Assembly: GCA_963821025.1 (NCBI GenBank)
Contig: CAWGCG010000003.1
Span: 62,001-126,000, forward strand
DNA length: 64,000 nt
Reading direction: 5' to 3'
From: WHSW01 sp963821025
GTDB lineage: Bacteria > Actinomycetota > Thermoleophilia > Solirubrobacterales > 70-9
Shown here: positions 8,414 to 16,036 of the stretch, one piece after another
Layout of the letters: every line of letters begins with the position of its first letter
Numbering within the stretch: position 1 is the first letter of the stretch
The notes under the pieces: model-generated
Databases searched by the model: none
What the model saw: only the letters and a program-made list of their open reading frames with translations
What the model was told of the DNA's origin: nothing
Program-made: the position numbers and the translations under genes

Positions 8414-9337
8414 CAGCCGACCACCAGCGGGCGAAGGTTTCGCTGGGCGATCTCGAGGCCCGATCTCGACATTTTCCGGGGTCCCGCCCCAGACCGGGTC
8501 CTCGTGCTCGACCGAGAGCACCCCCTCGAAGCCGCCCTCGTACAGAGCATCGACGTAATGGCGAAAGTCGACCTCGCCGAGGCCGGGGACCCGGTAGCGC
8601 CACCAGCCCATGTCCCACGGATCCTGCTCGCGCGTCGACGTCCTGCCGAAGAAGCCGTAGCGATTTCGTTGTTGCGGGAATGTCTCGGCGTCCTTGGCGT
8701 GTGCGTGGGGGATTCGGTCCACGTAGGGCCGGAGGGCGGCCACCGGATCGATCCCGAGCCACAGCAAATGCGACGGGTCAAAATTGAGATAGAGGCCCAG
8801 CTCGAACATCCACTCCCAGAGCTCGGGCGAGTACGCCAGGTTCCCGGGATAGCCGTCGGGGTGCCAGCCCTCCATCACGCAGTTCTCGATCATCAGCTGC
8901 ACGCCACGCTCGCCGGCGTAGTCGACGAGGGGCGCGAAGACGCGCTCGGCCTCGCGTAGGTTCTCGCCGACGCTGCGGCCCGGATCGCGGCCGATGAACG
9001 TTCCGACCGGCACTCCGCCGAGCTCGGCGGCGGCCTCGATGCATGCACGGACGTGACCATTGATCGCTTCGCGCACCGGGGCCTCCGGATGGAGGTTGTT
9101 GTCGTAATAGGCGAGGGCGGAGAGTGTCAGCCCGTTCGCCTCCAGCGCCCCCCTGATGCGGTCGGCCTCGCCCTGATCGAACCTGTCCGCGGCGATGTGG
9201 GAGGCGGTGAACGGACGATCGCCGAATGCGGGCCAAGCAGCAAGCTCAAGCGCTTCATAAGCGTGGTCGCCGGCCCAGGCCGCGATCTCCTCAAGCGGGC
9301 GCTCCGGCATGCAGGCGGTCAAGAAGCCCAGCTTCAT
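8413..9337 (-). pseudogene. Sugar phosphate isomerase/epimerase-like TIM barrel, late frameshift
   Basis: The ATG at 9337 overlaps the dehydrogenase stop by 4 nt. The frame gives an AP-endonuclease-2/xylose-isomerase-type barrel: MKLGFLTACMPERPLEEIAA, the metal-ligand region VQLMIENCVMEGW, LNFDPSHLLWLGIDP, HAHAKDAE, and GVLSVEHEDPVWGG. About 20 residues from the end an extra G (GGGCC near 8470) shifts the frame. The expected tail LEIAQRNLRPLVVG and TGA lie in the neighbouring frame, ending at 8413 on top of the ATPase start. The family acts on sugar or inositol intermediates. Because only the tail is affected, partial activity is possible. Confidence 0.8.
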
Positions 9338-10497
9338 CCCGGCACCTGCGCAGTCTCGGCAGTGGGAACCGCAACCCACGTCTTGTTGCGAGCGGACTCA
9401 AGCACGGCGGCAGTGATCTCGGTTGCGCGCAGGCCGTCCGCGAATACCGGCGTGCCCTCGGGCAACTCCGCTCCCCGGATCGCGGCATAGACGTCGGCGA
9501 CCATCCCGTCGAAGCAATCCGCATACCCCTGTGGATGACCCGCCGGTAGCGTCGCAAGTCTCGCCGCGGGCGCGCTCAGCTGTCCTGGGTCGCGGTAGGA
9601 GATCGTGGCCCCGTCGCGCCGCCCGGCCCAGAGCTGCTCCGGGTTCTCTTGATCGAAAACGAGCGCCTCGTCCGCGCCGTCGAGCTCGATCCATAAGCGG
9701 TTTCTGCGCCCGGGAGAAACCTGGCTGACGACAACCGAGCCCAACGCTCCCGCATCGGTTTCGAACTGAAGCAGCGCGGCGTCCTCTGTCTCGACGGGTC
9801 GGGCCTCCCCCCCGACGTTGCCCCGTTCGAAAGCGGGCCTCCCATCAGCGCGCCGTCGTTCTGGCAGAGCCGTGGTCGTGCGCGCCGACAGCCGGGTGAT
9901 CCGGTGGCCGGATACAAACTCGACCAGGTCGCACCAGTGCGAGCCGATGTCGGCGAAGGCGCGGGACGCCCCCCCGAGATCCTCGTCGACGCGCCAGTTG
10001 TCGTCGTCGGGGTGAGACAACCAATCCTGCAGGTAGGTCCCGTGCAGGAGCCGCAGCGGCCCAGTCGATCCTCGCCGGACGCGTTCGCGAGCCTCGCGGA
10101 CCATGGGGTAGTAGCGGTACACGAAGGGAACCGCCGCCTGGAGTCCGCTGGCGGCGGCGTCGTCGACGAGCGAGCGCGCGCTCGGGACGTCGAGAGCCAA
10201 TGGCTTCTCACAGATCACGTGCTTGCCGGCGTCGAGCGCTGCCTGGGTCAGCGAAACGTGGAGATGGTTGGGCGTGCAGACATGGACGACATCGATCTCG
10301 TCCGACTCCGCCAGCCCTTCCGCCGATTCAAAGGCTCGTTCTGCGCCGATCCTGCCAGCTGCCGACCTGGCGCTTTCCGGCGACGAAGCCGCTACGCCGA
10401 CGACACGAGCGCCGGCCAAGCGCGCCGAGCGACCGTGCACCGCGCCGATGAATCCTGCGCCTGCGATTCCGGCGCGGATCTGAGGCTCTCCACCCAT
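9334..10497 (-). CDS. Gfo/Idh/MocA-family NAD(P)-dependent dehydrogenase
   Basis: The 387-aa protein starts MGGEPQIRAGIAGAGFIGAV, a Rossmann nucleotide-binding motif, with VCTPNHLHVSLTQAAL near residue 75 and the family signature CEKPLALDVPSA near 97. The C-terminal substrate domain extends to about residue 370. Relatives oxidise or epimerise sugars and inositols. The ATG at 10497 has AAAGGATG upstream; a longer frame to 10674 runs through the operator region and is rejected. It heads the sugar operon and is divergent from the ROK gene, which fits a catabolic role for the imported sugar. Confidence 0.9.
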   Translation of the reverse strand: MGGEPQIRAGIAGAGFIGAVHGRSARLAGARVVGVAASSPESARSAAGRIGAERAFESAEGLAESDEIDVVHVCTPNHLHVSLTQAALDAGKHVICEKPLALDVPSARSLVDDAAASGLQAAVPFVYRYYPMVREARERVRRGSTGPLRLLHGTYLQDWLSHPDDDNWRVDEDLGGASRAFADIGSHWCDLVEFVSGHRITRLSARTTTALPERRRADGRPAFERGNVGGEARPVETEDAALLQFETDAGALGSVVVSQVSPGRRNRLWIELDGADEALVFDQENPEQLWAGRRDGATISYRDPGQLSAPAARLATLPAGHPQGYADCFDGMVADVYAAIRGAELPEGTPVFADGLRATEITAAVLESARNKTWVAVPTAETAQVPG

Positions 10498-10516
10498 CGA
10501 CCCGCATCCTTTCACA

Positions 10517-10540
10517 CTTTTGTTCGATGTCAAGCAAAAG
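10517..10540. promoter_or_regulatory. Palindromic operator candidate for the ROK regulator
   Basis: A 24-bp imperfect palindrome has perfect 6-bp outer arms CTTTTG and CAAAAG and several further matched inner positions. It sits 20 nt upstream of the dehydrogenase start in the 137-bp divergent intergenic region. ROK repressors commonly bind T-rich/A-rich inverted repeats of this size, so it is a good candidate operator for control of the sugar operon. Binding is inferred, not shown. Confidence 0.55.
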
Positions 10541-10634
10541 CGCCTCCCTAGACCGATGCGACAGCAAACTATTGGCGAGTAACTTACAGAAGCCGCGTAG
10601 ATGCTGCCCGGAAGGTCTGCTTTACTGACCCGTA

Positions 10635-11852
10635 GTGGCCGATCGAAGCACCCCCAACGTCCGCCCTCGGTCAACGCCGCGGCAGCCAGGTAGTGCGGGC
10701 GCAGTCCTCCGGCTGATTCGCGAACGAGGAGCTATGACCCGGGCTGAGCTCGGGCGACAGACCGGACTTGCCCGATCCACGGTGACCCAGCGGATCGAGG
10801 CGCTACTCGAGCACGGTCTCGTCTATGAGGCAGGCGACATTGCCTCCACGGGTGGCCGCCCGCCGGCGCTTCTCGCCTTCAACGACGACTCGGGGATTGT
10901 GCTCTGTGCCGACCTCGGAGCCACACACTCGCGGCTTGCTGCATGCGATCTCGGAGGCGCCCCGCTCACCGAGCTCTCCGACGACATGGACATCGCCCGT
11001 GGACCAAACGAGGTGCTCGATTGGGCCCAGCAGCACTTCGCAGAGCTGTTGGCCGGGCTCGGCCGACGGCCTTCCGATGTGCGAGGGATCGGAGTCGGCG
11101 TGCCCGGGCCCGTCGCCTTCGAGAGCGGCCAGCCCACCAGCCCCCCGATCATGCCGGGGTGGGACGGGTTTTCCATCCCCGCGTGGTTCGCCGATCACTA
11201 CGACGCCGCGGTGCTGGTCGACAACGACGTCAACATCATGGCGCTGGGTGAGCACTGGACTCACTGGCGCGACCGCGAGCACCTGATGTTCATCAAGGTC
11301 GGAACCGGTATCGGGTGCGGGATCGTCGCGAACGGAGCGATTCATCGAGGCGCCAACGGCGCCGCTGGCGATATCGGGCATATCCGCCTTGCTGAACACG
11401 ACGCTGTTATCTGCCGCTGCGGGAACACCGGTTGCCTGGAGGCGGTCTCGGGCGGGCGGGCGCTCGCCCAGCGGCTTTCTGCCAAGGGCGTCGAGGCGGC
11501 CACCAGCCGCGACGTCGTGCAGCTGGTTCGCTCCGGCGACCCGCTGGCGACACGGCTCGTGCGCGAGGCGGGAAGGAACCTGGGCCAGGTACTCGCCAGC
11601 TGTGTGAACTTCTTCAACCCCGGCGTAATCATCATCGGGGGTGATCTCGGACAGGCGCCGGAGCAGCTGCTCGCCGGTGTGCGTGAGGTGACGTTTCGAC
11701 GTTCCCTTCCCCTGGCAACGGAGGCGCTCCGCATCGTCCCCAGCGGCCTCGGCGACCGGGCCGGCGTGATCGGGGCGGCGATCATGGCCGTCGAGCACGT
11801 GCTCGCACCAGACGTGATCGACCGAGCCATCGAACGCGGGCTGGCTGCCTGA
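10635..11852 (+). CDS. ROK-family transcriptional regulator (sugar sensor)
   Basis: The 405-aa protein has an N-terminal winged helix-turn-helix (about residues 20-75, with GRQTGLARSTVTQRIEALL) and a C-terminal ROK kinase-like domain. The domain includes the ATP-site motif LCADLGATHSRLAA, VDNDVNIMALGEH, the GxGIGCGIV loop and a zinc motif CRCGNTGCLEAV (about residues 258-270). ROK regulators repress sugar genes and release DNA on binding a sugar or sugar phosphate. The start is GTG. It is divergent from the sugar uptake/catabolism operon, which it probably controls. Confidence 0.9.
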   Translation: MADRSTPNVRPRSTPRQPGSAGAVLRLIRERGAMTRAELGRQTGLARSTVTQRIEALLEHGLVYEAGDIASTGGRPPALLAFNDDSGIVLCADLGATHSRLAACDLGGAPLTELSDDMDIARGPNEVLDWAQQHFAELLAGLGRRPSDVRGIGVGVPGPVAFESGQPTSPPIMPGWDGFSIPAWFADHYDAAVLVDNDVNIMALGEHWTHWRDREHLMFIKVGTGIGCGIVANGAIHRGANGAAGDIGHIRLAEHDAVICRCGNTGCLEAVSGGRALAQRLSAKGVEAATSRDVVQLVRSGDPLATRLVREAGRNLGQVLASCVNFFNPGVIIIGGDLGQAPEQLLAGVREVTFRRSLPLATEALRIVPSGLGDRAGVIGAAIMAVEHVLAPDVIDRAIERGLAA

Positions 11853-12055
11853 GCGGGCACGGAGATCGTGGCGGTGTCGCGCGACGCGCGAGTTGGCGAG
11901 TCTGTCGAGGTCCCATCGAGGGCCAATCTGCACAACTCAGGTGAACAAGGCCGCACCTGCGGACGCCTAGACAAGCCCCGGCAGTAGCCGACGACACCCC
12001 GATCCACCGGTAGCGCAATTCGCTGCGCCGAACGCTCGCTGGTTCGAATGCACGA

Positions 12056-12709
12056 TCAGCGTGCCGTCGCGTGGAACAGATGCGGGAGGCGCCAACGGTC
12101 CCCTTGGTTACCGGGGGAGCTCGGCGAGGCGCCGACGCCGGTCGAATTGCCCCACATGCCCGGCCAGGTCGCCCATCCGCCGAACTCGCGCCAACCGATC
12201 CGTGAAAGGACCCGGCCCTTGCCGTCGGCCACGTCCTCACCCCGTTGGCCGGGGGTGAAGAAGTTGGCGTGGGATCCGAGCGCCACGTAGACCACGGGGC
12301 GCTTGTTCACAAGCTCGCATCGCCAGGACTCCCGCTTCTCGCCCCCGCGATGCTGAGAGGCGGTGATCAGAATGGGCCGGTCTCCCTCCGCGTCCACACA
12401 GCCCAGCTGCACGAACTCCCAGTCCCCCTCGTGCTGGCCGAAGCCCGCCACGTTCCAGGGGTTGTAGAGGTACCAGAGCCAGAACTGATGCCACCAGAGG
12501 TCCGCCGCCTCGACGACACGGTGGTAGCCGACGAGCGGTGTGTTCGTCGGGTCGCGCATGGTTGACGGAAAGTTCATCCGCCCACCGGTCGCAGGTAGGT
12601 CCGACAATTTCACCGGGTTTCCGTTGATGGTCGCGAGCGCCTCAGCCGTCTCGGCGGGCTGCGGCCGCCACTTTTCCCGTGAGTCCAGCTTGAAGATTGG
12701 GGTGATCAC
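12056..12709 (-). CDS. Vps62/DUF946-like protein
   Basis: The 217-aa protein has a conserved-looking core: YLYNPWNVAGFGQHEGDWEF near residue 82, then an ITASQH segment, RPVVYVALGSHANFFTPG near 138, and GWATWPGMWGNS near the end. This matches the pattern of the Vps62 (DUF946) family, found in plants, fungi and scattered bacteria, whose biochemical function is not established. No signal peptide is visible. The start is GTG at 12709 with GGGAGGAGGGG upstream. Neighbouring intergenic stretches (11853-12055 and 12710-12937) contain no gene I can support. Confidence 0.65.
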   Translation of the reverse strand: MITPIFKLDSREKWRPQPAETAEALATINGNPVKLSDLPATGGRMNFPSTMRDPTNTPLVGYHRVVEAADLWWHQFWLWYLYNPWNVAGFGQHEGDWEFVQLGCVDAEGDRPILITASQHRGGEKRESWRCELVNKRPVVYVALGSHANFFTPGQRGEDVADGKGRVLSRIGWREFGGWATWPGMWGNSTGVGASPSSPGNQGDRWRLPHLFHATAR

Positions 12710-12937
12710 CGGGCGCCCCTCCTCCCGTCGGTAGCGAGCAGACCAACCCTAAAGGAGCCTGGCGAAGCGTTCGGCCACGCCCCCCGGCCGCGGGGAAAGG
12801 AGCGCGGTGACCCTGCCGCCCTGGCCCTGGTCCCCGCGCAGCGGCGAGGTGACCGGCGCGATCTCACCTCCACTGTCTGGATCCGTCGGCTTCAAAAGCG
12901 CCGCCCGATCCTAAGGCGCAGCCGAGATACTGCGGCG

Positions 12938-13354
12938 ATGTCCGAGGAGAACGTCGAGGTCGTGCGCGATCAGTTTGCGGCCACTAACGAGCGCGATTTC
13001 CAGCGTGCGATGAGCCACTACGCCGAGGACGTCGAGCTCATCGTCCAGCGCGATGCATTTCTCGAGGGCGGGACCTTCAAGGGCCGCCATGCGGTTGGAG
13101 AATGGTTTGCGGATTGGTTCAAGACATTTGAGCCCGGCTATCACTTCGAGATCGAGGAAGCACGCGATCTCGGCGACCTCGTCCTTCTCGTCGCAAGCCA
13201 CCATGGGCGCGGGCGAACCAGTGGAGTGGCCGTCCAGGGACAGACGGCATACCTGTACAGGCTTCGCGAGGGCAAGATCGTCCGCGCCGAGCTTTACCCC
13301 AGCCGCGCGGAAGCGCTCGAAGCCGCCGGGCCTTCGGGTCAGCGGGAGCCGTAG
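12938..13354 (+). CDS. SnoaL-like (NTF2-fold) protein
   Basis: The 138-aa protein shows the NTF2-like pattern: an N-terminal helix (MSEENVEVVRDQFAATNERD), an acidic loop FYAEDVELI-type segment near residue 30, FKGRHAVGEWFADWF near 47 and a C-terminal sheet ending in VRAELYPSRAEALEAAG. Such proteins are often small enzymes of unknown substrate or stress proteins. A close relative lies at 63062-63469. Its 3' end overlaps the convergent TetR gene by 16 nt. No specific function is claimed. Confidence 0.75.
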   Translation: MSEENVEVVRDQFAATNERDFQRAMSHYAEDVELIVQRDAFLEGGTFKGRHAVGEWFADWFKTFEPGYHFEIEEARDLGDLVLLVASHHGRGRTSGVAVQGQTAYLYRLREGKIVRAELYPSRAEALEAAGPSGQREP

Positions 13355-13983
13355 GCGGCGAGGAACACGCGCACCCCGGCATCGGCGTACCGATCGAGGT
13401 CGGCTCGGGTCGGGCTCTCCGCCTCGCCGAGCAGCATCGCCCGGTTCACGGGGTCCGACATGATCAACCAGTTGAAGTGGGTGGCCGCCAGCTGCGGATC
13501 GTCGAGCTTCAGGACACCCCGGTCGGCGAGACGCTCGAAGGCCGCGGCGAGTGCGGCGATCGTGCGGTCAGGGCCACGTTCGTAGAAGGTGCGGCCGAGC
13601 TCGGGGAAACGGCCGGCCTCAGCGATCACCAGCCTGCGCAGCTGCATCAGCGTCGGCTGCATCACCATCGCGAGTTGGCGTCGAGCGAGGTCGCGAAGAT
13701 CCGCCTCGACGTCGCCGCTTTCCCTCACGTTGAGCACCTCGTCGCGAACCGGGTCGCTGACCGTGTCGACCGTGCTGATGACGATCTCGTTGAAGAGGCG
13801 CTCCTTGTCGGCGAAGTGCTTGTAGACCGTTTGCTTCGAGACCCCGGCCAGCGCCGCGATCTCGTCCATGCTCGTGCCGAGGTAGCCGTTGCACAGGAAG
13901 ACGCTGGTGGCAGCCTCGAGGATCGCCGCGCGCTTGCGGGTCGAGCGCCGCTCGTCGACGGGAGTGGGGGGCGGTTCGCTCAT
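13339..13983 (-). CDS. TetR-family transcriptional repressor
   Basis: The 214-aa protein has an N-terminal helix-turn-helix at about residues 20-65 (AATSVFLCNGYLGTSMDEIA then ALAGVSKQTVYKHFADKERL), followed by an all-helical ligand domain with a TetR_C-like region. Family members are ligand-released repressors. It is divergent from a DHFR-like gene, with two operator-like palindromes between them (14001-14043), so it probably represses both genes. The inducer is unknown. Confidence 0.9.
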   Translation of the reverse strand: MSEPPPTPVDERRSTRKRAAILEAATSVFLCNGYLGTSMDEIAALAGVSKQTVYKHFADKERLFNEIVISTVDTVSDPVRDEVLNVRESGDVEADLRDLARRQLAMVMQPTLMQLRRLVIAEAGRFPELGRTFYERGPDRTIAALAAAFERLADRGVLKLDDPQLAATHFNWLIMSDPVNRAMLLGEAESPTRADLDRYADAGVRVFLAAYGSR

Positions 13984-14000
13984 TGGGCTCTCGCAACAGT

Positions 14001-14043
14001 ACTAGACCGTGCAGTCTTCAGATATGGTACTATACCGTCTAGT
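14001..14043. promoter_or_regulatory. Tandem TetR operator candidates
   Basis: Two 15-bp near-palindromes share the consensus ACTAkACCGTsyAGT: ACTAGACCGTGCAGT at 14001-14015 and ACTATACCGTCTAGT at 14029-14043, with starts 28 bp apart. Both have half-sites around a central base and fill most of the 88-bp gap between the divergent TetR and DHFR-like genes. This arrangement suggests cooperative binding of two dimers on one or nearby DNA faces. Confidence 0.6.
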
Positions 14044-14071
14044 TCTGTGAACCCAATCAAAGGAGCCGGCC

Positions 14072-14683
14072 ATGCGAAGAATCGTGATGTTCAACCGGGT
14101 GACGATGGACGGGTACTTCGCCGGGCCCGACGGAAACATGGACTGGGTGGTGCCGGAGGAGGAGCTCGACAAGACGGCCACGGAGGGCATGACCGGTACC
14201 GGCACGCTTCTCCTCGGGCGCCGAACCTACGAGCTGTTCGAGGCATATTGGCCCGGGGTCGCCGACGACTCGCCCACCGCGCCGGATCCCCACGGACCCG
14301 ACCGACGGTCTCCCGAGATCCGCGCGATGGCGACCTTTCTCAACCAAGCGACCAAGCTGGTCTTCTCGAGGAGCTTGGAGGACGTGACCTGGAGCAATTC
14401 CCGCATCCTCCACGAGCTTGATCCAGGCGAGATCCAGTCGATGAAGGACGAGCCAGGCAAGGACATGATCGTCCTCGGCAGCGGCTCGATCGTCTCGCAG
14501 CTCACGGGGCACGGTTTGATCGACGAGTACCAGTTCGTCGTCAGCCCGATCCTCCTCGGCAGCGGCCTGCCGTTGCTTCGCGATCTGTCGAAGAGCTCGC
14601 GCCTGGATCTCAAGGAGGCCAAAGGGTTCCCCTCGGGCAACGTCATGCTCCGCTACGCCCGCCAGGACCAGGTGGCGTCCTGA
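14072..14683 (+). CDS. RibD C-terminal/dihydrofolate reductase-like protein
   Basis: The 203-aa protein begins MRRIVMFNRVTMDGYFAGPD, the typical start of RibD_C/YyaP-type reductases, and continues with GTLLLGRRTYELFEAYWP near residue 47, KLVFSRSLEDVTW near 96, and DMIVLGSGSIVSQL near 130. These proteins share the DHFR fold and probably bind NADPH, but most have no known substrate. It is divergent from, and probably repressed by, the adjacent TetR protein. It is most likely a stress- or xenobiotic-responsive reductase. Confidence 0.85.
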   Translation: MRRIVMFNRVTMDGYFAGPDGNMDWVVPEEELDKTATEGMTGTGTLLLGRRTYELFEAYWPGVADDSPTAPDPHGPDRRSPEIRAMATFLNQATKLVFSRSLEDVTWSNSRILHELDPGEIQSMKDEPGKDMIVLGSGSIVSQLTGHGLIDEYQFVVSPILLGSGLPLLRDLSKSSRLDLKEAKGFPSGNVMLRYARQDQVAS

Positions 14684-14769
14684 TCGGCGAGCGCGGTTCC
14701 TTTGCTCGCGGGTAGCGGGACCGGTCGGCACCACCCCAGGGCTGCAGCACGGGGCTAGAGTCCCGCCGG

Positions 14770-16011
14770 ATGCGGGAGGCGAAGTGGCGCCGAAGAAGCT
14801 TCCGGTTGATCGGTGCACCAGCGGTGCTCGCCGTGCTGCTGCCCCTTTCCCTGGCCTCGGGTTCGGTGCGCTCGCTCGACCGCGACGACGTCGACCGCGC
14901 GACGACCGGCCCGAGGATCGCGGGACAGCACCCGGCTTACCTTCCCGATGCTTCCTGCGCCTTCGCCGACAGCCCGACCGATGACGCCACGCACGCGCTT
15001 CACCCGCCCGGGACACCGGAGGTCAAGGTGATCTACGCGCACCCCGCCGATACGCCGAACCAAGCGGCCGAGTACTACCCGGGCCTGGCGCAAGCCGTGC
15101 GCGACATGATGGAGTACGTCTACCTCGGGTCCGGAGATCGCAAGTCGATCAGGTTCGACCTCGGCACCTTCGAGGCGCCCGACTGCGTCGATATCCAGCG
15201 TGTCAGCTTGCCCCGGCCCACGGCGTACTACGTCCCGCCCGCCGGAACTCTCTCATCAACGCGCCTGCGCAACGATCTCACCGGCCTCCTGGGCCCGCAG
15301 CCCTCGCCGCGCAACTTCCTCGTCTACCTCCCGTCGATCCTGAATCGGCAGGCGGGCGGATTCGCGGCCGTTCCGAACGACGACTCGGTGCTCGGGGCGG
15401 AGTATCAGGATGGCGGGCGGTTCGCATTCGTGTTCAACTTCCCGCCGACCCGCGAGGGCCAGCAGCACGCCGCCCAGGAGGGGGCGCACGAGGTCTTCCA
15501 CAACCTCGGCGCGATCCAAGCGAGCGCGCCGAACAGCGACGGCCAGGCCCACTGCAACGACGGAACCGACCTGATGTGCTTCGCCGGCGCGCGCTGCGGC
15601 CAGCTGCGAGCTGCGACGACTTCGATCACGCTGCCGCTCGATTGTGGTGCCGACGACTACTTCAACCCGACTCCGCCCGCCGGCTCATACCTGGCGACCC
15701 ACTGGAACACCTACAACTCTCCCTTCCTCTGTGAGACGGGCACCTGCGTCCCGGACAATCTCGGCCCGGTGATCGGGATCAAGGGCAAGCGGCGCACATC
15801 CGACAGCACCCCGCGCTTCAGGCTGAGCGCCGACGAGGACGCCGTTCGGATTCGGTGTCGGATCGACGCCGCGCGCTTTCACCGCTGCGGACGGCGCGTC
15901 GTCGCGCCAGAGCTCGATCCCGGGGAGCACGTGCTCAGAGCCGTCGCTCGCGACCGGGCTCGGAACAGGTCACCGAAGCCGGCCCGATTTCGGTTCCGGG
16001 TCCGAGGCTGA
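14770..16011 (+). CDS. Predicted secreted HExxH zinc metallopeptidase-like protein
   Basis: The 413-aa protein has an N-terminal hydrophobic export segment (about residues 13-30, LIGAPAVLAVLLPLSLASG). A zinc-binding motif EGAHEVFHNLGA at about 238-249 has His240, Glu241 and His244. His261 or Asp263 downstream could be a third ligand, and TDLMCF near 267 could be a Met-turn. Several Cys pairs suggest disulfides outside the cell. A C-terminal module (about 335-413) has the beta-rich FRLSADEDAVRIRC pattern of bacterial Ig-like domains. I do not recognise an established peptidase family, so activity is predicted only from the motif. Confidence 0.65.
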   Translation: MREAKWRRRSFRLIGAPAVLAVLLPLSLASGSVRSLDRDDVDRATTGPRIAGQHPAYLPDASCAFADSPTDDATHALHPPGTPEVKVIYAHPADTPNQAAEYYPGLAQAVRDMMEYVYLGSGDRKSIRFDLGTFEAPDCVDIQRVSLPRPTAYYVPPAGTLSSTRLRNDLTGLLGPQPSPRNFLVYLPSILNRQAGGFAAVPNDDSVLGAEYQDGGRFAFVFNFPPTREGQQHAAQEGAHEVFHNLGAIQASAPNSDGQAHCNDGTDLMCFAGARCGQLRAATTSITLPLDCGADDYFNPTPPAGSYLATHWNTYNSPFLCETGTCVPDNLGPVIGIKGKRRTSDSTPRFRLSADEDAVRIRCRIDAARFHRCGRRVVAPELDPGEHVLRAVARDRARNRSPKPARFRFRVRG

Positions 16012-16036
16012 CCGCGATACCGTTCGCGCCGACCTC

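Noticed and set aside
7607..9379. Continuous frame joining the isomerase with parts of the ATPase
   Set aside because: It looks like a fusion, but the reading changes to nonsense after the isomerase domain and several ATPase pieces lie in other frames. Frameshifts explain it better.
12010..12060. tRNA-like pieces (GTAGCGCAATTCGCTGCGC D-arm-like and GGTTCGAATGC T-loop-like)
   Set aside because: The D-stem-like hairpin and T-loop-like bases are there, but there is too little sequence between them for an anticodon arm, the T-stem does not pair and there is no acceptor stem. At most a decayed remnant.
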